This document shows positions 34,252-43,302 of a DNA stretch of 64,000 nucleotides, piece after piece. The translations under genes were made by a program, and so were the position numbers. The stretch comes from JBFXCS01 sp050181915. GTDB taxonomy: Bacteria > Actinomycetota > Thermoleophilia > Miltoncostaeales > Miltoncostaeaceae. The stretch's first letter is position 1. The number at the start of each line of letters is the position of its first letter. Location of the stretch: positions 1 through 64,000 of the forward strand of contig JBFXCS010000001.1 of NCBI GenBank assembly GCA_050181915.1, in the 5' to 3' direction. The notes beneath the pieces are model-generated. The model saw only the letters and a program-made list of their open reading frames with translations. It was not told the origin of the DNA and did not search any database.

Positions 34252-34266
34252 CGCGGGAGGCCGGAC

Positions 34267-36111
34267 ATGTGCGGGATCATCGGCTACGTGGGCGGGCGTC
34301 CGTGCCGGGAGCTCATCCTGACCGGGCTGGAGAGGCTCGAGTACCGCGGCTACGACTCCGCCGGGTTCGCCCTCCTCGACGGCGACGAGGGCATCGCCGA
34401 GTCGGTGCGCGCCGTCGGCAACCTGGCGCGGCTGCGCGCCGCCGCCGGCCCCGGCGACGGCTCGGTGGCGGTCACCGGGGTGGGCCACACCCGCTGGGCC
34501 ACCCACGGCAAGGTCACCGAGCAGAACGCCCACCCGCACTCCAGCGCCGACGGCTCGGTGCTGGTCGCGATGAACGGGATCATCGAGAACTACGTCGCGC
34601 TGCGCGGCGAGCTGCAGGCGGAGGGGGTCGTGTTCGCCTCCGAGACCGACACCGAGGTGGTGCCCCAGCTCATCGCCCGCGCCTACCGCGGCGATCTGGC
34701 CGAGGCGGTGCGCGCGATCCTGCCGCGTCTCGAGGGGCACTTCGCCTTCGCCGCCGTCCACGTCGCCGAGCCGTCGCGCATCGTCGCCACCCGCCGCGAG
34801 TGCCCGCTGGTGGTGGGCGTCGGCGAGGGCGAGCGCTTCGTGGCGTCCGCCATCCCCGCCTTCCTCTCCGAGACCCGCGACGTCGTCCTGATCGAGAACG
34901 ACGAGGTCGTGTCCCTGGAGCCCGGCGGCCACACGATCTGGAACGGCTCCGAGGAGCCCCTGCCGCAGCGCGCCCCCGAGCGGGTCGGCTGGGACGAGGA
35001 CGCGGCCGAGAAGGGCGGCTACGAGACCTTCATGCTGAAGGAGATCCACGAGCAGCCGAGCGCCCTCTGGGACACGATCGGCGACCGCCTGAAGGCCGAC
35101 GGCACCGTCGTCCTCGAGGGCTTCGGCCTGGACGACGCGGCCCTGGCCCGGGTGGAGCGCATCCACATCGTGGCCTGCGGCACCTCGTACCACGCCGGCC
35201 TGGTGGGCCGGTACCTGATCGAGGACTGGGCGCGCGTGCCGGTGCACGTCGAGGTGGCCTCCGAGTACCGCTACCGCACCTGCCTCGCCGGCCCGGGCGA
35301 CCTGGTGCTGGGCATCACCCAGAGCGGCGAGACGGCCGACACGCTGGCCGCGATGAGGGTGGCCCGCGAGCGCGGCGCCCACGTCGTGGCCGTGACCAAC
35401 GTGATGGGCTCTCAGGCCACCCGCGACGCGGACGGCGTGCTCTACACGCGCGCCGGCCTCGAGATCGGCGTGGCCGCGACCAAGACGCACAACGCCCAGG
35501 TGATGGCCCTCTCCCTGCTGGCGCTGAAGCTCGGCCGCCTCAAGTGGGCGCTCACCGCGGTCGGCGCCGTCGAGCTGTCCGAGGAGCTGCGGCGCATCCC
35601 CGACCTGGTGGAGGCGTACCTGGCCTCGTCGGCGCCGGACGAGGTGATGCGCGTCGCGGCCGCCTACGCCCACCGGCCATTCTTCCTCTACCTCGGCCGC
35701 CACGTGGGCGTGCCGGTGTGCTTCGAGGGCGCGCTGAAGCTCAAGGAGATCAGCTACATCCCCACCGAGGCGTACCCCGCCGGGGAGATGAAGCACGGTC
35801 CCATCGCGCTGCTCGAGGAGGGCTCGCCGGTGGTGGTGGTGGCGACGGAGGGCCACGTGTTCGACAAGGTGGTCTCGAACATCCAGGAGGTGCGGGCGCG
35901 CGGGGCGCGGGTCATCGCCGTCGGCACCCAGGGCAACGCCGAGATCGCCCAGCACGCCGACGACGTCCTGTGGGCGCCGCGGACGCCGGCCCTGCTGTCG
36001 GCGATCACATCGAGCATCCCGTTGCAGCTGTTCGCCTACGGAATCGCACGGGAGCGCGGGCTGAATGTCGATCAGCCCCGCAACCTCGCCAAGACCGTAA
36101 CCGTCGAGTAG
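34267..36111 (+). CDS. glmS: Glutamine-fructose-6-phosphate aminotransferase (isomerising)
   Basis: The 614-residue enzyme makes glucosamine 6-phosphate from fructose 6-phosphate and glutamine, feeding glmM. The N-terminal nucleophile Cys2 (MCGIIGYVGGRP) heads the glutaminase domain, with YRGYDSAG and HTRWATHG. Two SIS domains follow, with ACGTSYHAGLV, TQSGETADTLAAMR and the closing LNVDQPRNLAKTVTVE. The ATG has gggagg upstream. Only 15 nt separate it from glmM, so there is no room for a glmS ribozyme. Control must come from elsewhere. Confidence 0.97.
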   Translation: MCGIIGYVGGRPCRELILTGLERLEYRGYDSAGFALLDGDEGIAESVRAVGNLARLRAAAGPGDGSVAVTGVGHTRWATHGKVTEQNAHPHSSADGSVLVAMNGIIENYVALRGELQAEGVVFASETDTEVVPQLIARAYRGDLAEAVRAILPRLEGHFAFAAVHVAEPSRIVATRRECPLVVGVGEGERFVASAIPAFLSETRDVVLIENDEVVSLEPGGHTIWNGSEEPLPQRAPERVGWDEDAAEKGGYETFMLKEIHEQPSALWDTIGDRLKADGTVVLEGFGLDDAALARVERIHIVACGTSYHAGLVGRYLIEDWARVPVHVEVASEYRYRTCLAGPGDLVLGITQSGETADTLAAMRVARERGAHVVAVTNVMGSQATRDADGVLYTRAGLEIGVAATKTHNAQVMALSLLALKLGRLKWALTAVGAVELSEELRRIPDLVEAYLASSAPDEVMRVAAAYAHRPFFLYLGRHVGVPVCFEGALKLKEISYIPTEAYPAGEMKHGPIALLEEGSPVVVVATEGHVFDKVVSNIQEVRARGARVIAVGTQGNAEIAQHADDVLWAPRTPALLSAITSSIPLQLFAYGIARERGLNVDQPRNLAKTVTVE

Positions 36112-36121
36112 AGGCTGAGGT

Positions 36122-36487
36122 ATGGAGATCGCCGGGGTCGGCGTCGACGTGGTCGAGATCGATCGCTTCGCGACCGCCCTGACGCGCAGGCCGCGGCTGG
36201 AGGAACGCTGCTTCACCGAGGCCGAGGCCGCCTACTGCCGCTCGCGGCGCTTCCCTCCCCAGCACTTCGCCGCCCGCTTCGCGGCGAAGGAGGCGGTGGG
36301 CAAGGCGCTCGGCATCGGCATGACCCGGTGGCGCGAGGTGGAGGTGGTGCGGGGCCGCGGCGCGCCCACCATCGCGCTGCACGGACGCTACGCGCGGCGC
36401 GGCGAGGAGCTCGGCATCGTGCGCATCCACATCTCGCTCACCCACGGGCGCGACACCGCCGTGGCCTTCGCGGTGGCGGAGTGCTGA
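36122..36487 (+). CDS. acpS: Holo-[acyl-carrier-protein] synthase
   Basis: The 121-residue enzyme transfers 4'-phosphopantetheine from CoA to acyl carrier protein. The two family motifs are GVGVDVVEIDRF at the N-terminus, with the metal-binding Asp, and FAAKEAVGKALG in the middle. The terminal strand HISLTHGRDTAVAFAVAE is also typical. The start is 10 nt after glmS with gaggctgagg upstream. The glmS-acpS-nnr-alr order is common in Actinobacteria. Confidence 0.95.
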   Translation: MEIAGVGVDVVEIDRFATALTRRPRLEERCFTEAEAAYCRSRRFPPQHFAARFAAKEAVGKALGIGMTRWREVEVVRGRGAPTIALHGRYARRGEELGIVRIHISLTHGRDTAVAFAVAEC

Positions 36488-36530
36488 GAGGCTGATCCGG
36501 CGGGCGCGGCGTCTGCGAGGATTGCGGGCC

Positions 36531-38075
36531 GTGACCATCGCCAGCGCCGCCTCGCCGCCGCCCCTGCCGGGCTGCACGCCACTCTTCGACGCCGCCGCCA
36601 TGCGCGAGGCGGATCGCCGCGCGAGCGACGACCACGCCATCCCCTCGATCATCCTGATGGAGCGGGCGGGGCTGGCATCGGCGCAGGCGATCGCGGCCGC
36701 GTTCCCGGGGGTGCGCGACGCGGTGGTGGTGGTCGGCCCGGGCAACAACGGCGGCGACGGGATGGTCGTCGCCCGGCATCTGGCGGAGGCCGGCGTGCGG
36801 GTGCGCGTGGCGGCGCCGGACGCGGCGGCGCCGCGGACGCCGGACGGCGCCACCATGACGGCCGTCGCCGCGTCGATCGGCCTCCCGGTCGCGCCCCTGC
36901 CCGCGGCGCCGGAGCCGGCGGGCACGCTGGTGGTGGACGCGGTGCTCGGCACCGGGGCGCGCGGAGCGCCCCGCGATGCGGCGCTGCGCGCGATCGAGTG
37001 GATCGGCGCCTGCGGCGGGCCGGTGGTGGCGCTCGACGTGCCGTCGGGGGTCGAGGCCGACAGCGGCCGGGTGCCGGGAGCGGCGGTGACGGCCGCCGCC
37101 ACGGTCACCTACCACGGCGACATGGTGGGGCTGCGCGTCGCGCCCGGCTCGGCGCGCGCGGGCGCGGTCACGGTGGCCGACATCGGCATCCCGGCGGCGG
37201 TGACCCTCGAGCCGCGCGCCTGGCTGGTCGGGCCGGGAGCGGTCGCGGCCGTGCCGCCGAAGGGGCGCGGCGGCGACAAGTACGCGGCGGGCGCGGTGCT
37301 CGTGGTGGCGGGGTCCACCGGGCTCACCGGGGCGGCATGCCTCGCCGCGCGGGCCGGCCTGCGCGCCGGCGCGGGCCTCGTGGTGCTCGCCGCCCCGGCG
37401 GCGGTGCAGCCGCTGATCGCGGGCCAGCTCGTGGAGGTGATGGTCGCCCCGCTGCCCGACGAGCACGGCGCCCTCGGGCCGGGGAGCGTCGACGAGGCGG
37501 TGGCGCAGGCCCGCCGCGCGTCGGCGCTTGCCATCGGACCGGGTCTGGGTAGGGCGGCCGGCACGACCGAGGCGGTGCACGCCGTGCTCGAGCGGGTGGC
37601 GCTGCCTGCCGTGGTCGATGCCGACGCGCTCTGGCATCTGGGAGAGGACCCCGGCCGTCTCGCCCGTCGCGGCGCGCCCACCGTGATCACGCCGCACGCC
37701 GGCGAGGCCGCCCGCCTGCTGGGCGTCGACCGCGCCGAGGTGGAGGCCGCGCGCCTGGCGAGCGCGTCCGAGCTGGCGGCGCGCTCGGGAGCGGTGGTGG
37801 TGCTGAAGGGGCCCGGCACGATCGTGGCGACGCCGGCCGGCCGGCCGACGGTCGACGCCGGCGGCGGCCCCGCCCTGTCGTCGGCCGGAACCGGCGACGT
37901 GCTCACCGGCACCGTCGCGGCCCTGCTCTCCAAGGGGCTCGACCCGCCGGTCGCCGCCGCGGCGGCGGTCGCCGGCCACGCCCGGGCCGGTCGCCTGGCC
38001 GACCGGGGCGACGGCACCATCGCGTCGGACGTGCTGGAGGCCCTGCCCGAGGCGATGCGGCCGGAGGCCGGGTGA
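36531..38075 (+). CDS. nnrDE: Bifunctional NAD(P)H-hydrate epimerase / ADP-dependent hydrate dehydratase
   Basis: About 514 residues repair damaged NAD(P)H. The N-terminal YjeF_N epimerase half has the motifs VVGPGNNGGDGMVVARHL and VVDAVLGTGARG. The C-terminal ribokinase-like dehydratase half has KYAAGAVLVVAGSTGLTGA, AIGPGLGR, ITPHAGEAARLL, VVLKGPGTIVATP and the closing SSAGTGDVLTGTVAALL. The chosen GTG (36531) lies 43 nt after acpS; a TTG at 36522 is an alternative. The stop overlaps alr (GTGA). Confidence 0.93.
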   Translation: MTIASAASPPPLPGCTPLFDAAAMREADRRASDDHAIPSIILMERAGLASAQAIAAAFPGVRDAVVVVGPGNNGGDGMVVARHLAEAGVRVRVAAPDAAAPRTPDGATMTAVAASIGLPVAPLPAAPEPAGTLVVDAVLGTGARGAPRDAALRAIEWIGACGGPVVALDVPSGVEADSGRVPGAAVTAAATVTYHGDMVGLRVAPGSARAGAVTVADIGIPAAVTLEPRAWLVGPGAVAAVPPKGRGGDKYAAGAVLVVAGSTGLTGAACLAARAGLRAGAGLVVLAAPAAVQPLIAGQLVEVMVAPLPDEHGALGPGSVDEAVAQARRASALAIGPGLGRAAGTTEAVHAVLERVALPAVVDADALWHLGEDPGRLARRGAPTVITPHAGEAARLLGVDRAEVEAARLASASELAARSGAVVVLKGPGTIVATPAGRPTVDAGGGPALSSAGTGDVLTGTVAALLSKGLDPPVAAAAAVAGHARAGRLADRGDGTIASDVLEALPEAMRPEAG

Positions 38076-39187
38076 GCCGGCGGCGCGCCGAGGCGCGGGT
38101 CGATCTGGCGGCGATCCGCCACAACGCGGCGGTCCTCGCCGGCGCCGCCGGCCGGGCGCGCCTGATGGCCGTCGTGAAGGCCGACGCCTACGGCCACGGC
38201 GCGACCCCGGTCGCGCGGGCCGCCCTGGAGGGCGGGGCGGCGGCCCTCGCGGTGGCCACGGTGCACGAGGCGCGCGAGCTGCGCGACGGGGGCATCGAGG
38301 CGCCGGTGCTGGTGATGGGGCCGCTCGTCGACGACGAGTGGGCCGAGGCCGCCGAGGCGGAGGCCGAGGTCGCCGCGTGGACGCCGCAGGCGATCGCGGC
38401 CGCCGCGGCGGCCGGGGCGGCCGCGGGCCGGCGGCCGCGCGTGCACCTGAAGCTCGACACCGGCATGGGGCGCCTGGGCGCGCGGCCGGAGGACGTCGCC
38501 GCGCTCGCCGACGCGGCCGCCGCGGCGGAGGTCGAGGTCGTCGGGGTGATGACGCACTTCGCCTCGGCCGACGAGACCGAGGGCCCGAACGCCCCCTTCA
38601 CGCGCGAGCAGACGATCCGCTTCCGCTCGGCGGGCGCGGCCCTGCGCGACCGCTTCCCCGGTGCGGCGCTGCACGCCGCCAACTCGGCCGCGACCCTGCG
38701 CGACCACGCCGCCGCGTTCGACATGGTGCGCTGCGGGATCGCGCTCTACGGCTGCTCGCCCTTCGGCGGCGATCCGGCCGACCACGACCTGCGGCCGGCG
38801 ATGTCGCTCGTGTCGTACCTCGCCGCCGTCAAGACCGTCCGCTCGCGGGAGAGCGTGGGGTACGGCCGGACGTGGCGCGCCGCCCGCGGCAGCAACATCG
38901 GCTACGTGCCGGTGGGGTACGGCGACGGCTACACCCGCGCCTTCGGCGGCCGGGCGACCCTGCTCGTGGCCGGTCGCCGGGTGCCGGTGATCGGGGTGGT
39001 GTCGATGGACCAGCTGGCGGTCGACCTGGGTCCGGAGGGGGCGGAGCGGGTGGGTGACGAGGTGGTCCTGCTGGGCGCGCGCGGCGACGAGCGCATCACC
39101 GCCGAGGAGCTGGCGGAGCTGCGCGGCACGATCAACTACGAGGTGGTCTGCAACGTGGGCGGCCGGGTACCCCGCGTGCACGCCTGA
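38072..39187 (+). CDS. alr: Alanine racemase
   Basis: The 371-residue PLP enzyme supplies D-alanine for peptidoglycan. The PLP lysine lies in AVVKADAYGHGA near residue 33. LKLDTGMGRLG and MTHFASAD belong to the barrel. NIGYVPVGYGDGYTRAF and VSMDQLAVDLG form the C-terminal beta domain that contributes the second catalytic tyrosine across the dimer. The start is fixed by GTGA overlap with the preceding repair enzyme, and the stop overlaps the next ATG by one base. The position matches the cell-wall theme of glmM, glmS and alr. Confidence 0.96.
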   Translation: MSRRRAEARVDLAAIRHNAAVLAGAAGRARLMAVVKADAYGHGATPVARAALEGGAAALAVATVHEARELRDGGIEAPVLVMGPLVDDEWAEAAEAEAEVAAWTPQAIAAAAAAGAAAGRRPRVHLKLDTGMGRLGARPEDVAALADAAAAAEVEVVGVMTHFASADETEGPNAPFTREQTIRFRSAGAALRDRFPGAALHAANSAATLRDHAAAFDMVRCGIALYGCSPFGGDPADHDLRPAMSLVSYLAAVKTVRSRESVGYGRTWRAARGSNIGYVPVGYGDGYTRAFGGRATLLVAGRRVPVIGVVSMDQLAVDLGPEGAERVGDEVVLLGARGDERITAEELAELRGTINYEVVCNVGGRVPRVHA

Positions 39188-40623
39188 TGCCGGGCGACGC
39201 GATCCGCGCGATGGTGGCGCCGCTGGCGCCGCTGGGCCCGGGTCTGTGGGCCGTCGGGGGCGGGGTGCGCGACGCCCTGCTGGGCCGGCCGGTGGCCGAC
39301 GTGGACGTCGCCATCGACGGCGACGCGGCCGCGGCGGCCGCCGCCCTGGCCCGCGCGCACGGCGCCGGCCGCTTCCGCCTGTCCCGGGCCTTCGGCGCCT
39401 GGCGGGTGAGCGGCGGATCCCTGCCCTTCCAGGTGGACATCACGCCGCTGCAGGGCGCGACCATCGAGGAGGACCTCGGCCGCCGCGATCTGACCGTCAA
39501 CGCCATCGCCGTGCCCGTCGCCGAGGGGGCCGCGCCGGTCGATCCGCTGGGCGGACTCGCCGACCTCCGCTCGCGCACGCTCCGCATGGCGGGCGACGGG
39601 GCCTTCGCCGCCGATCCGGTGCGCCTGCTGCGGGTCGCCCGGCTGGCCGAGCAGCTCGGCTTCGGCGTCGATGCGGCCACCGCCGCCCGCGCCCGCCGCG
39701 ACGCGCCGCGGGTGTGGGAGGCCCCGCCGGAGAGGCTCGCCGACGAGCTGGGGCGGATCGCGTCGCTGCCGCGCGCCGACCGCGCCCTCGCGGGCCTCGA
39801 CGCCCTCGGCGCCCTGGGCGCGCTGGTGCCCGAGCTGGAGGACTGCCGCGGCGTGGAGCAGAGCCCCTACCACCACAAGGACGTGCTGGGCCACATCCTC
39901 GAGGTGGTCGAGCACGCCGCCGAGCTGGCCCTCGATCCGGAGCCGGTGTTCCGCTCGAGGGCGCCGCGGGTGCGCGCGCTGCTCGAGCAGCCGCTCGCCG
40001 ACGACCTCACCCGCGGGGCCGGCCTGATGCTGGGAGCCCTGCTGCACGACATGGCGAAGGCGGCGACGCGCGCGGTCACGCCCGAGGGCCGGATCACCTT
40101 CATGGGGCACGACCGGGTGGGCGCCGAGATGGCCGACGCCCTGATGCGGCGGCTGCGCACCTCCACCCGCCTGCGCGAGACCGTGGCCCGGCAGGTGCGC
40201 TGGCACCTGCCGCTGGGGTTCATGGTCCACCGCACGCCGCTGTCGCTGCGCCAGATCGACGGCTACCTGCGCCTCACCGCCCCGAGCGAGGTCGAGATCA
40301 TGGTGCTCTCGGCCGCCGACCGGCTGGCCACCCGCGGGCCGCGGACGTCGCCGTCGGCGATCACCCGCCACCTCGTCCTGGCGCGCGAGGTGATGGACGT
40401 CCACCTCACCCTGGTCGACCGGGGCCCGCAGCGGCCCCTGCTGGCGGGCGACGAGATGGCCGAGCTGCTGGGGCGCGAGCCCGGCCCGTGGCTCGCGCGG
40501 CTGGTGGAGGCCCTGCGCGTCGAGCAGCTGGTGGGCGCGGTCAGGACGCGCGAACAGGCCTGCAAATTCGCGCTTCTCTGGGGAGCCGATCCTCACAACG
40601 CTACGGATCAGGAGCATTCGTGA
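39187..40623 (+). CDS. CCA-adding enzyme / poly(A) polymerase family tRNA nucleotidyltransferase
   Basis: The 478-residue class II nucleotidyltransferase shows LWAVGGGVRDALLGRPVADV (the head-domain Gly-Gly-Arg-Asp motif) and DVDVAIDGD with the two metal-binding carboxylates. RRDLTVNAIAVP and DPVRLLRVARLAEQLGF complete the catalytic part. An HD phosphohydrolase domain follows (HHKDVLGHILEVVEH and LLHDMAKAATR), as in enzymes that also trim cyclic phosphates. It probably repairs or adds the 3' CCA of tRNAs; a poly(A) polymerase cannot be excluded by sequence alone. It is the last gene of the glmM-alr run. Confidence 0.88.
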   Translation: MPGDAIRAMVAPLAPLGPGLWAVGGGVRDALLGRPVADVDVAIDGDAAAAAAALARAHGAGRFRLSRAFGAWRVSGGSLPFQVDITPLQGATIEEDLGRRDLTVNAIAVPVAEGAAPVDPLGGLADLRSRTLRMAGDGAFAADPVRLLRVARLAEQLGFGVDAATAARARRDAPRVWEAPPERLADELGRIASLPRADRALAGLDALGALGALVPELEDCRGVEQSPYHHKDVLGHILEVVEHAAELALDPEPVFRSRAPRVRALLEQPLADDLTRGAGLMLGALLHDMAKAATRAVTPEGRITFMGHDRVGAEMADALMRRLRTSTRLRETVARQVRWHLPLGFMVHRTPLSLRQIDGYLRLTAPSEVEIMVLSAADRLATRGPRTSPSAITRHLVLAREVMDVHLTLVDRGPQRPLLAGDEMAELLGREPGPWLARLVEALRVEQLVGAVRTREQACKFALLWGADPHNATDQEHS

Positions 40624-40639
40624 AAAAACCGACCCGCGG

Positions 40640-40668
40640 TTGTGCCAGATACGCAACTAATTTAGGCT
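40640..40668 (+). promoter_or_regulatory. Promoter of the CAP-domain gene
   Basis: TTGTGC at 40640-40645 and TAGGCT at 40663-40668 are spaced by 17 bp in a locally AT-rich stretch. The start should be near 40675, leaving a leader of about 52 nt with a gggagga ribosome site. Confidence 0.7.
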
Positions 40669-40726
40669 CGCCCGCGTGCCATGACCCCCCGGCCACGTGC
40701 CGTACCCAACCGGGAGGACCCCTTAT

Positions 40727-41197
40727 ATGCGCAACGGGACCCTGCGCGCCGGAGCAGGCGCGCTCATCGCCGGCGTGGTCGTCGCCCTCAGCACCGGGAC
40801 GGCGTCCGCGGCGCAGGACTGCAAGCCCGCGCTCTCCCCGGCGGACGAGGCGGCGCTCACCACGCTGATCAACAAGCAGCGGAGCGCCGAGGGGGTCTCG
40901 AAGGCGTCGAAGGACGCCGGACTGCGCAAGGCGGGTCGCACCAAGAGCCTCGCCATGGCCAAGGGGGCGCGCTTCGCCCACGGCGCGGGCCTCCCGATAC
41001 CGCCCGGCCGCGCCGGCGCCCAGAACATCGCGATGGCGCCCACCACCGTCCAGGCGTTCCAGGCGATGCTCAACAGCCCGCCCCACCGGCGCAACATGCT
41101 CTCGCGCACCTACCGCTACCTCGGCATCGGGGTGGCGCGCAGCTGCGACGGCACGCTCTACTTCACCGTCAACCTGATGAGCCCGCCGGCCTCCTGA
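40727..41197 (+). CDS. Secreted CAP-domain (SCP/PR1-like) protein
   Basis: The 156-residue protein has a signal peptide (basic MRNGTLRAG, core GALIAGVVVALSTGTASAA). The CAP fold follows: DEAALTTLINKQRSAEGV, FAHGAGL with the first His, QNIAMAP replacing the usual ENIA, and LNSPPHRRNMLSRTYRYLGI with the second His region. Two cysteines could form a disulfide. Bacterial CAP proteins are secreted and mostly of unknown function, with lipid binding or peptidase-like roles proposed. It stands alone behind its own promoter. The start is the second ATG, placed by the ribosome site and signal peptide. Confidence 0.85.
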   Translation: MRNGTLRAGAGALIAGVVVALSTGTASAAQDCKPALSPADEAALTTLINKQRSAEGVSKASKDAGLRKAGRTKSLAMAKGARFAHGAGLPIPPGRAGAQNIAMAPTTVQAFQAMLNSPPHRRNMLSRTYRYLGIGVARSCDGTLYFTVNLMSPPAS

Positions 41198-41229
41198 GGG
41201 GCCGGGCGCCCGCCGGCGGCGGAGCGGTG

Positions 41230-41235
41230 TAGGGT
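41230..41235 (+). promoter_or_regulatory. -10 element of the cobalamin adenosyltransferase gene, leaderless
   Basis: TAGGGT lies 6 nt before the GTG at 41242. Confidence 0.5.
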
Positions 41236-41241
41236 CGCCGG

Positions 41242-41835
41242 GTGGTCCGGCTGACCCGCATCTACACCCGCCTCGGCGACGGCGGCGACACGCACCTGGG
41301 CGACATGAGCCGGGTGCGCAAGACCAGCCCGCGCGTGGTCGCCTACGGCGACGTGGACGAGCTCAACGCGACGATCGGCGTCGCCCGCGTCCAGGGGCAG
41401 GGGCTCTCGGAGCACGTGGACGGCTGGCTGGCGCTGATCCAGAACGACCTGTTCGACCTCGGCGCCGATCTGTGCGTGCCGGAGGCGCCGCCGGGCGGGG
41501 GCGGGGAGGGGCGCGCTCCGCTGCGCGTGACGGCCGAGCAGGTGGCGCGCCTCGAGGCCTGGTGCGACGAGGTCAACGAGGGCCTCACGCCGCTCACCAG
41601 CTTCGTGCTGCCCGCCGGCACCCCGGCGGCCGCCGCCCTGCACCACGCCCGGGCGGTGTGCCGGCGCGCCGAGCGCGCCGCGGTGGCGCTGGCCGACGCG
41701 GAGCCGGTCAACGCCCAGGCCGTCGCCTACCTCAACCGGCTGTCGGACCTGCTGTTCATCCTGGCGCGCGCGGCGAACGCGCGCGTCGGCGACGTGCTGT
41801 GGACGCCGGGGGGCGGCACGGCCGACGCCGGCTGA
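41242..41835 (+). CDS. PduO-type cob(I)yrinic acid a,c-diamide adenosyltransferase
   Basis: The 197-residue protein transfers adenosyl from ATP to cob(I)alamin. The N-terminal ATP motif is IYTRLGDGGDTHLGDMSRVRK. VAYGDVDELNATIGVAR and the C-terminal helix RAERAAVALADAEPVNAQAV followed by YLNRLSDLLFILAR carry the conserved Arg and Asp residues of the five-helix bundle. The linker EAPPGGGGEGRAPLRVT is typical of longer versions. The product is needed by B12 enzymes that are not in this window. No cobalamin riboswitch fits in the 44-bp spacer. Confidence 0.93.
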   Translation: MVRLTRIYTRLGDGGDTHLGDMSRVRKTSPRVVAYGDVDELNATIGVARVQGQGLSEHVDGWLALIQNDLFDLGADLCVPEAPPGGGGEGRAPLRVTAEQVARLEAWCDEVNEGLTPLTSFVLPAGTPAAAALHHARAVCRRAERAAVALADAEPVNAQAVAYLNRLSDLLFILARAANARVGDVLWTPGGGTADAG

Positions 41836-41859
41836 CGGGCTCCGGGCGGACGGTGGGTC

Positions 41860-43296
41860 TCAGGCGAGGGCGAACGTGACGGTGCGCCGCTCGGGATCGG
41901 CTCCCCGCAGCACCACCGTGACCGCCGTCCCCGGCTCGGGTCCGGGCTCCTTCAGCGTCGCCATGACCGCCGGGTCGGCGATCTGCACCACCGGGCGCCC
42001 GTCGCGGGCGTCCACCACCACCGCCGCGAAGCGCTCGCCCACCCGGCCGGCGAGCAGGGCCGCCTCGACGTAGTCGACCGCGGCGCGCTCGGCGCCGCGC
42101 TCCCGCGAGGTCGTGGCGCGCATCACCTCGGGCAGCGCGTCGAGGGCGTCGAGCGCCCAGGCCGGCGCGGCGCCGCCGGCCGACAGCGCGACCACGATCT
42201 CGTTGGCGAAGCGGTCGACCAGGCGGCGCAGCGGGGCGGTGACGTGGGCGTAGGTCGCCGCGATCGCCCCGTGGGCCGGCGGCGCCCCGCCGTCCGAGGC
42301 CCGCCAGACCGTGTAGTCGGCGCCGCCGAGGGTGCGCGCGGCGCGCAGGGCGAAGGCGGCGTCGCCGGGCCGGGAGGGGTCGAGGGAGCGGATCACGTCG
42401 GCGTAGCTCCGGCCGGGCTCCCAGCGCACGCCGAGGGCCGCCGCCCCGCGACGGAGCACCTCCAGGCTCTTCTCCTCCGGGGGCGGCATGGTGCGGAAGA
42501 TGCCGACCCCGCCGCGCTCCATTATCCCCGCCGCGCAGATGCCCGCCAGCAGCGAGATCTGGGCGTTCCAGTCCTCCAGCGGCAGGGTGGCCTCGTAGCG
42601 CAGGACGTAGCCGTCGCCGTCGCGGGCGACGACCTGGGCCGGCAGGTTGAGGCTCACGCCGCCGCGCTCGGTCTCGCGCTCGAGGCGCCGCAGGCCCACC
42701 TCGCGCACCAGCATCAGCGACGGCGCCGCCGAGCCGTCGTCGATCGCCGCCTGGGCCTCGGGGTACGAGAGCGCGGCGCGGTTGCGCACCAGGGCGCGCT
42801 CGAGCCGGGCGGCGGTCGGCTCTCCGCGGCCGTCGAGGTCGATGGTCCACAGGAGGGCGGCGCGGTCCTCGCCGGGCAGCAGGCTCGCGGCCCCCTCGGA
42901 GAGCACCATGGGGTGCAGCGGCGTGCGCTCGTCCGGCAGGTACACCGTCACGCCGCGGGCGCGCGCCTCGGCGTCGAGGGCGCCGCCGGGCTCCACCATC
43001 GCGGCCACGTCGGCGATGGCGTAGCTCACGCGGTGCCCGCCGCCGTCGAGCGGGGCGACGTGGAGGGCCTGGTCGAGGTCGCGCGAGCCGGCGGGGTCGA
43101 TGCTCACCAGCTCCAGGTCGCGGCGGTCGATCGGCGCGCCCCCCGGCGGCCGCGGGCCGCGGGCCGCCGCGGCCGCCGCCTCGCCCTCGGCCGCCGGGTC
43201 GAAGCTCGCGGGGATGCGCTGCTCGGCGCGGATGCGGTCGAAGCCGGGCGCCAGGTCGGCCGCCGTCGGCGCGATGCGCAGGATGCGGGCCGGCAC
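41860..43296 (-). CDS. RNB-domain exoribonuclease (RNase II/R family)
   Basis: The 478-residue protein contains the RNB catalytic motif SIDPAGSRDLDQALHV near residues 65-80, with the Asp cluster that binds two magnesium ions. AIADVAAMVEPGGALDAEAR, LSEGAASLLPGEDRAALLW and HVTAPLRRLVDRFANE follow. An N-terminal cold-shock domain is missing or minimal, while the last 60 residues form a short S1-like beta domain. It should degrade RNA 3' to 5' to mononucleotides. This compact architecture is typical of Actinobacteria. It starts 6 nt after the M15 peptidase gene, so they share a transcript. Confidence 0.87.
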   Translation of the reverse strand: MPARILRIAPTAADLAPGFDRIRAEQRIPASFDPAAEGEAAAAAARGPRPPGGAPIDRRDLELVSIDPAGSRDLDQALHVAPLDGGGHRVSYAIADVAAMVEPGGALDAEARARGVTVYLPDERTPLHPMVLSEGAASLLPGEDRAALLWTIDLDGRGEPTAARLERALVRNRAALSYPEAQAAIDDGSAAPSLMLVREVGLRRLERETERGGVSLNLPAQVVARDGDGYVLRYEATLPLEDWNAQISLLAGICAAGIMERGGVGIFRTMPPPEEKSLEVLRRGAAALGVRWEPGRSYADVIRSLDPSRPGDAAFALRAARTLGGADYTVWRASDGGAPPAHGAIAATYAHVTAPLRRLVDRFANEIVVALSAGGAAPAWALDALDALPEVMRATTSRERGAERAAVDYVEAALLAGRVGERFAAVVVDARDGRPVVQIADPAVMATLKEPGPEPGTAVTVVLRGADPERRTVTFALA

Positions 43297-43302
43297 CGCC
43301 CC

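Noticed and set aside
34252..34266. Possible glmS ribozyme/riboswitch before glmS
   Set aside because: Only 15 nt separate glmM and glmS, far too short for the ribozyme.
34021..36216. 731-codon minus-strand frame opposite glmM and glmS
   Set aside because: GlmS is unmistakable on the plus strand. The antisense frame has only low-complexity His/Arg/Val-rich sequence.
41198..41241. Possible cobalamin riboswitch before the cobalamin adenosyltransferase
   Set aside because: The spacer is 44 nt and contains only a -10 element and minor inverted repeats.
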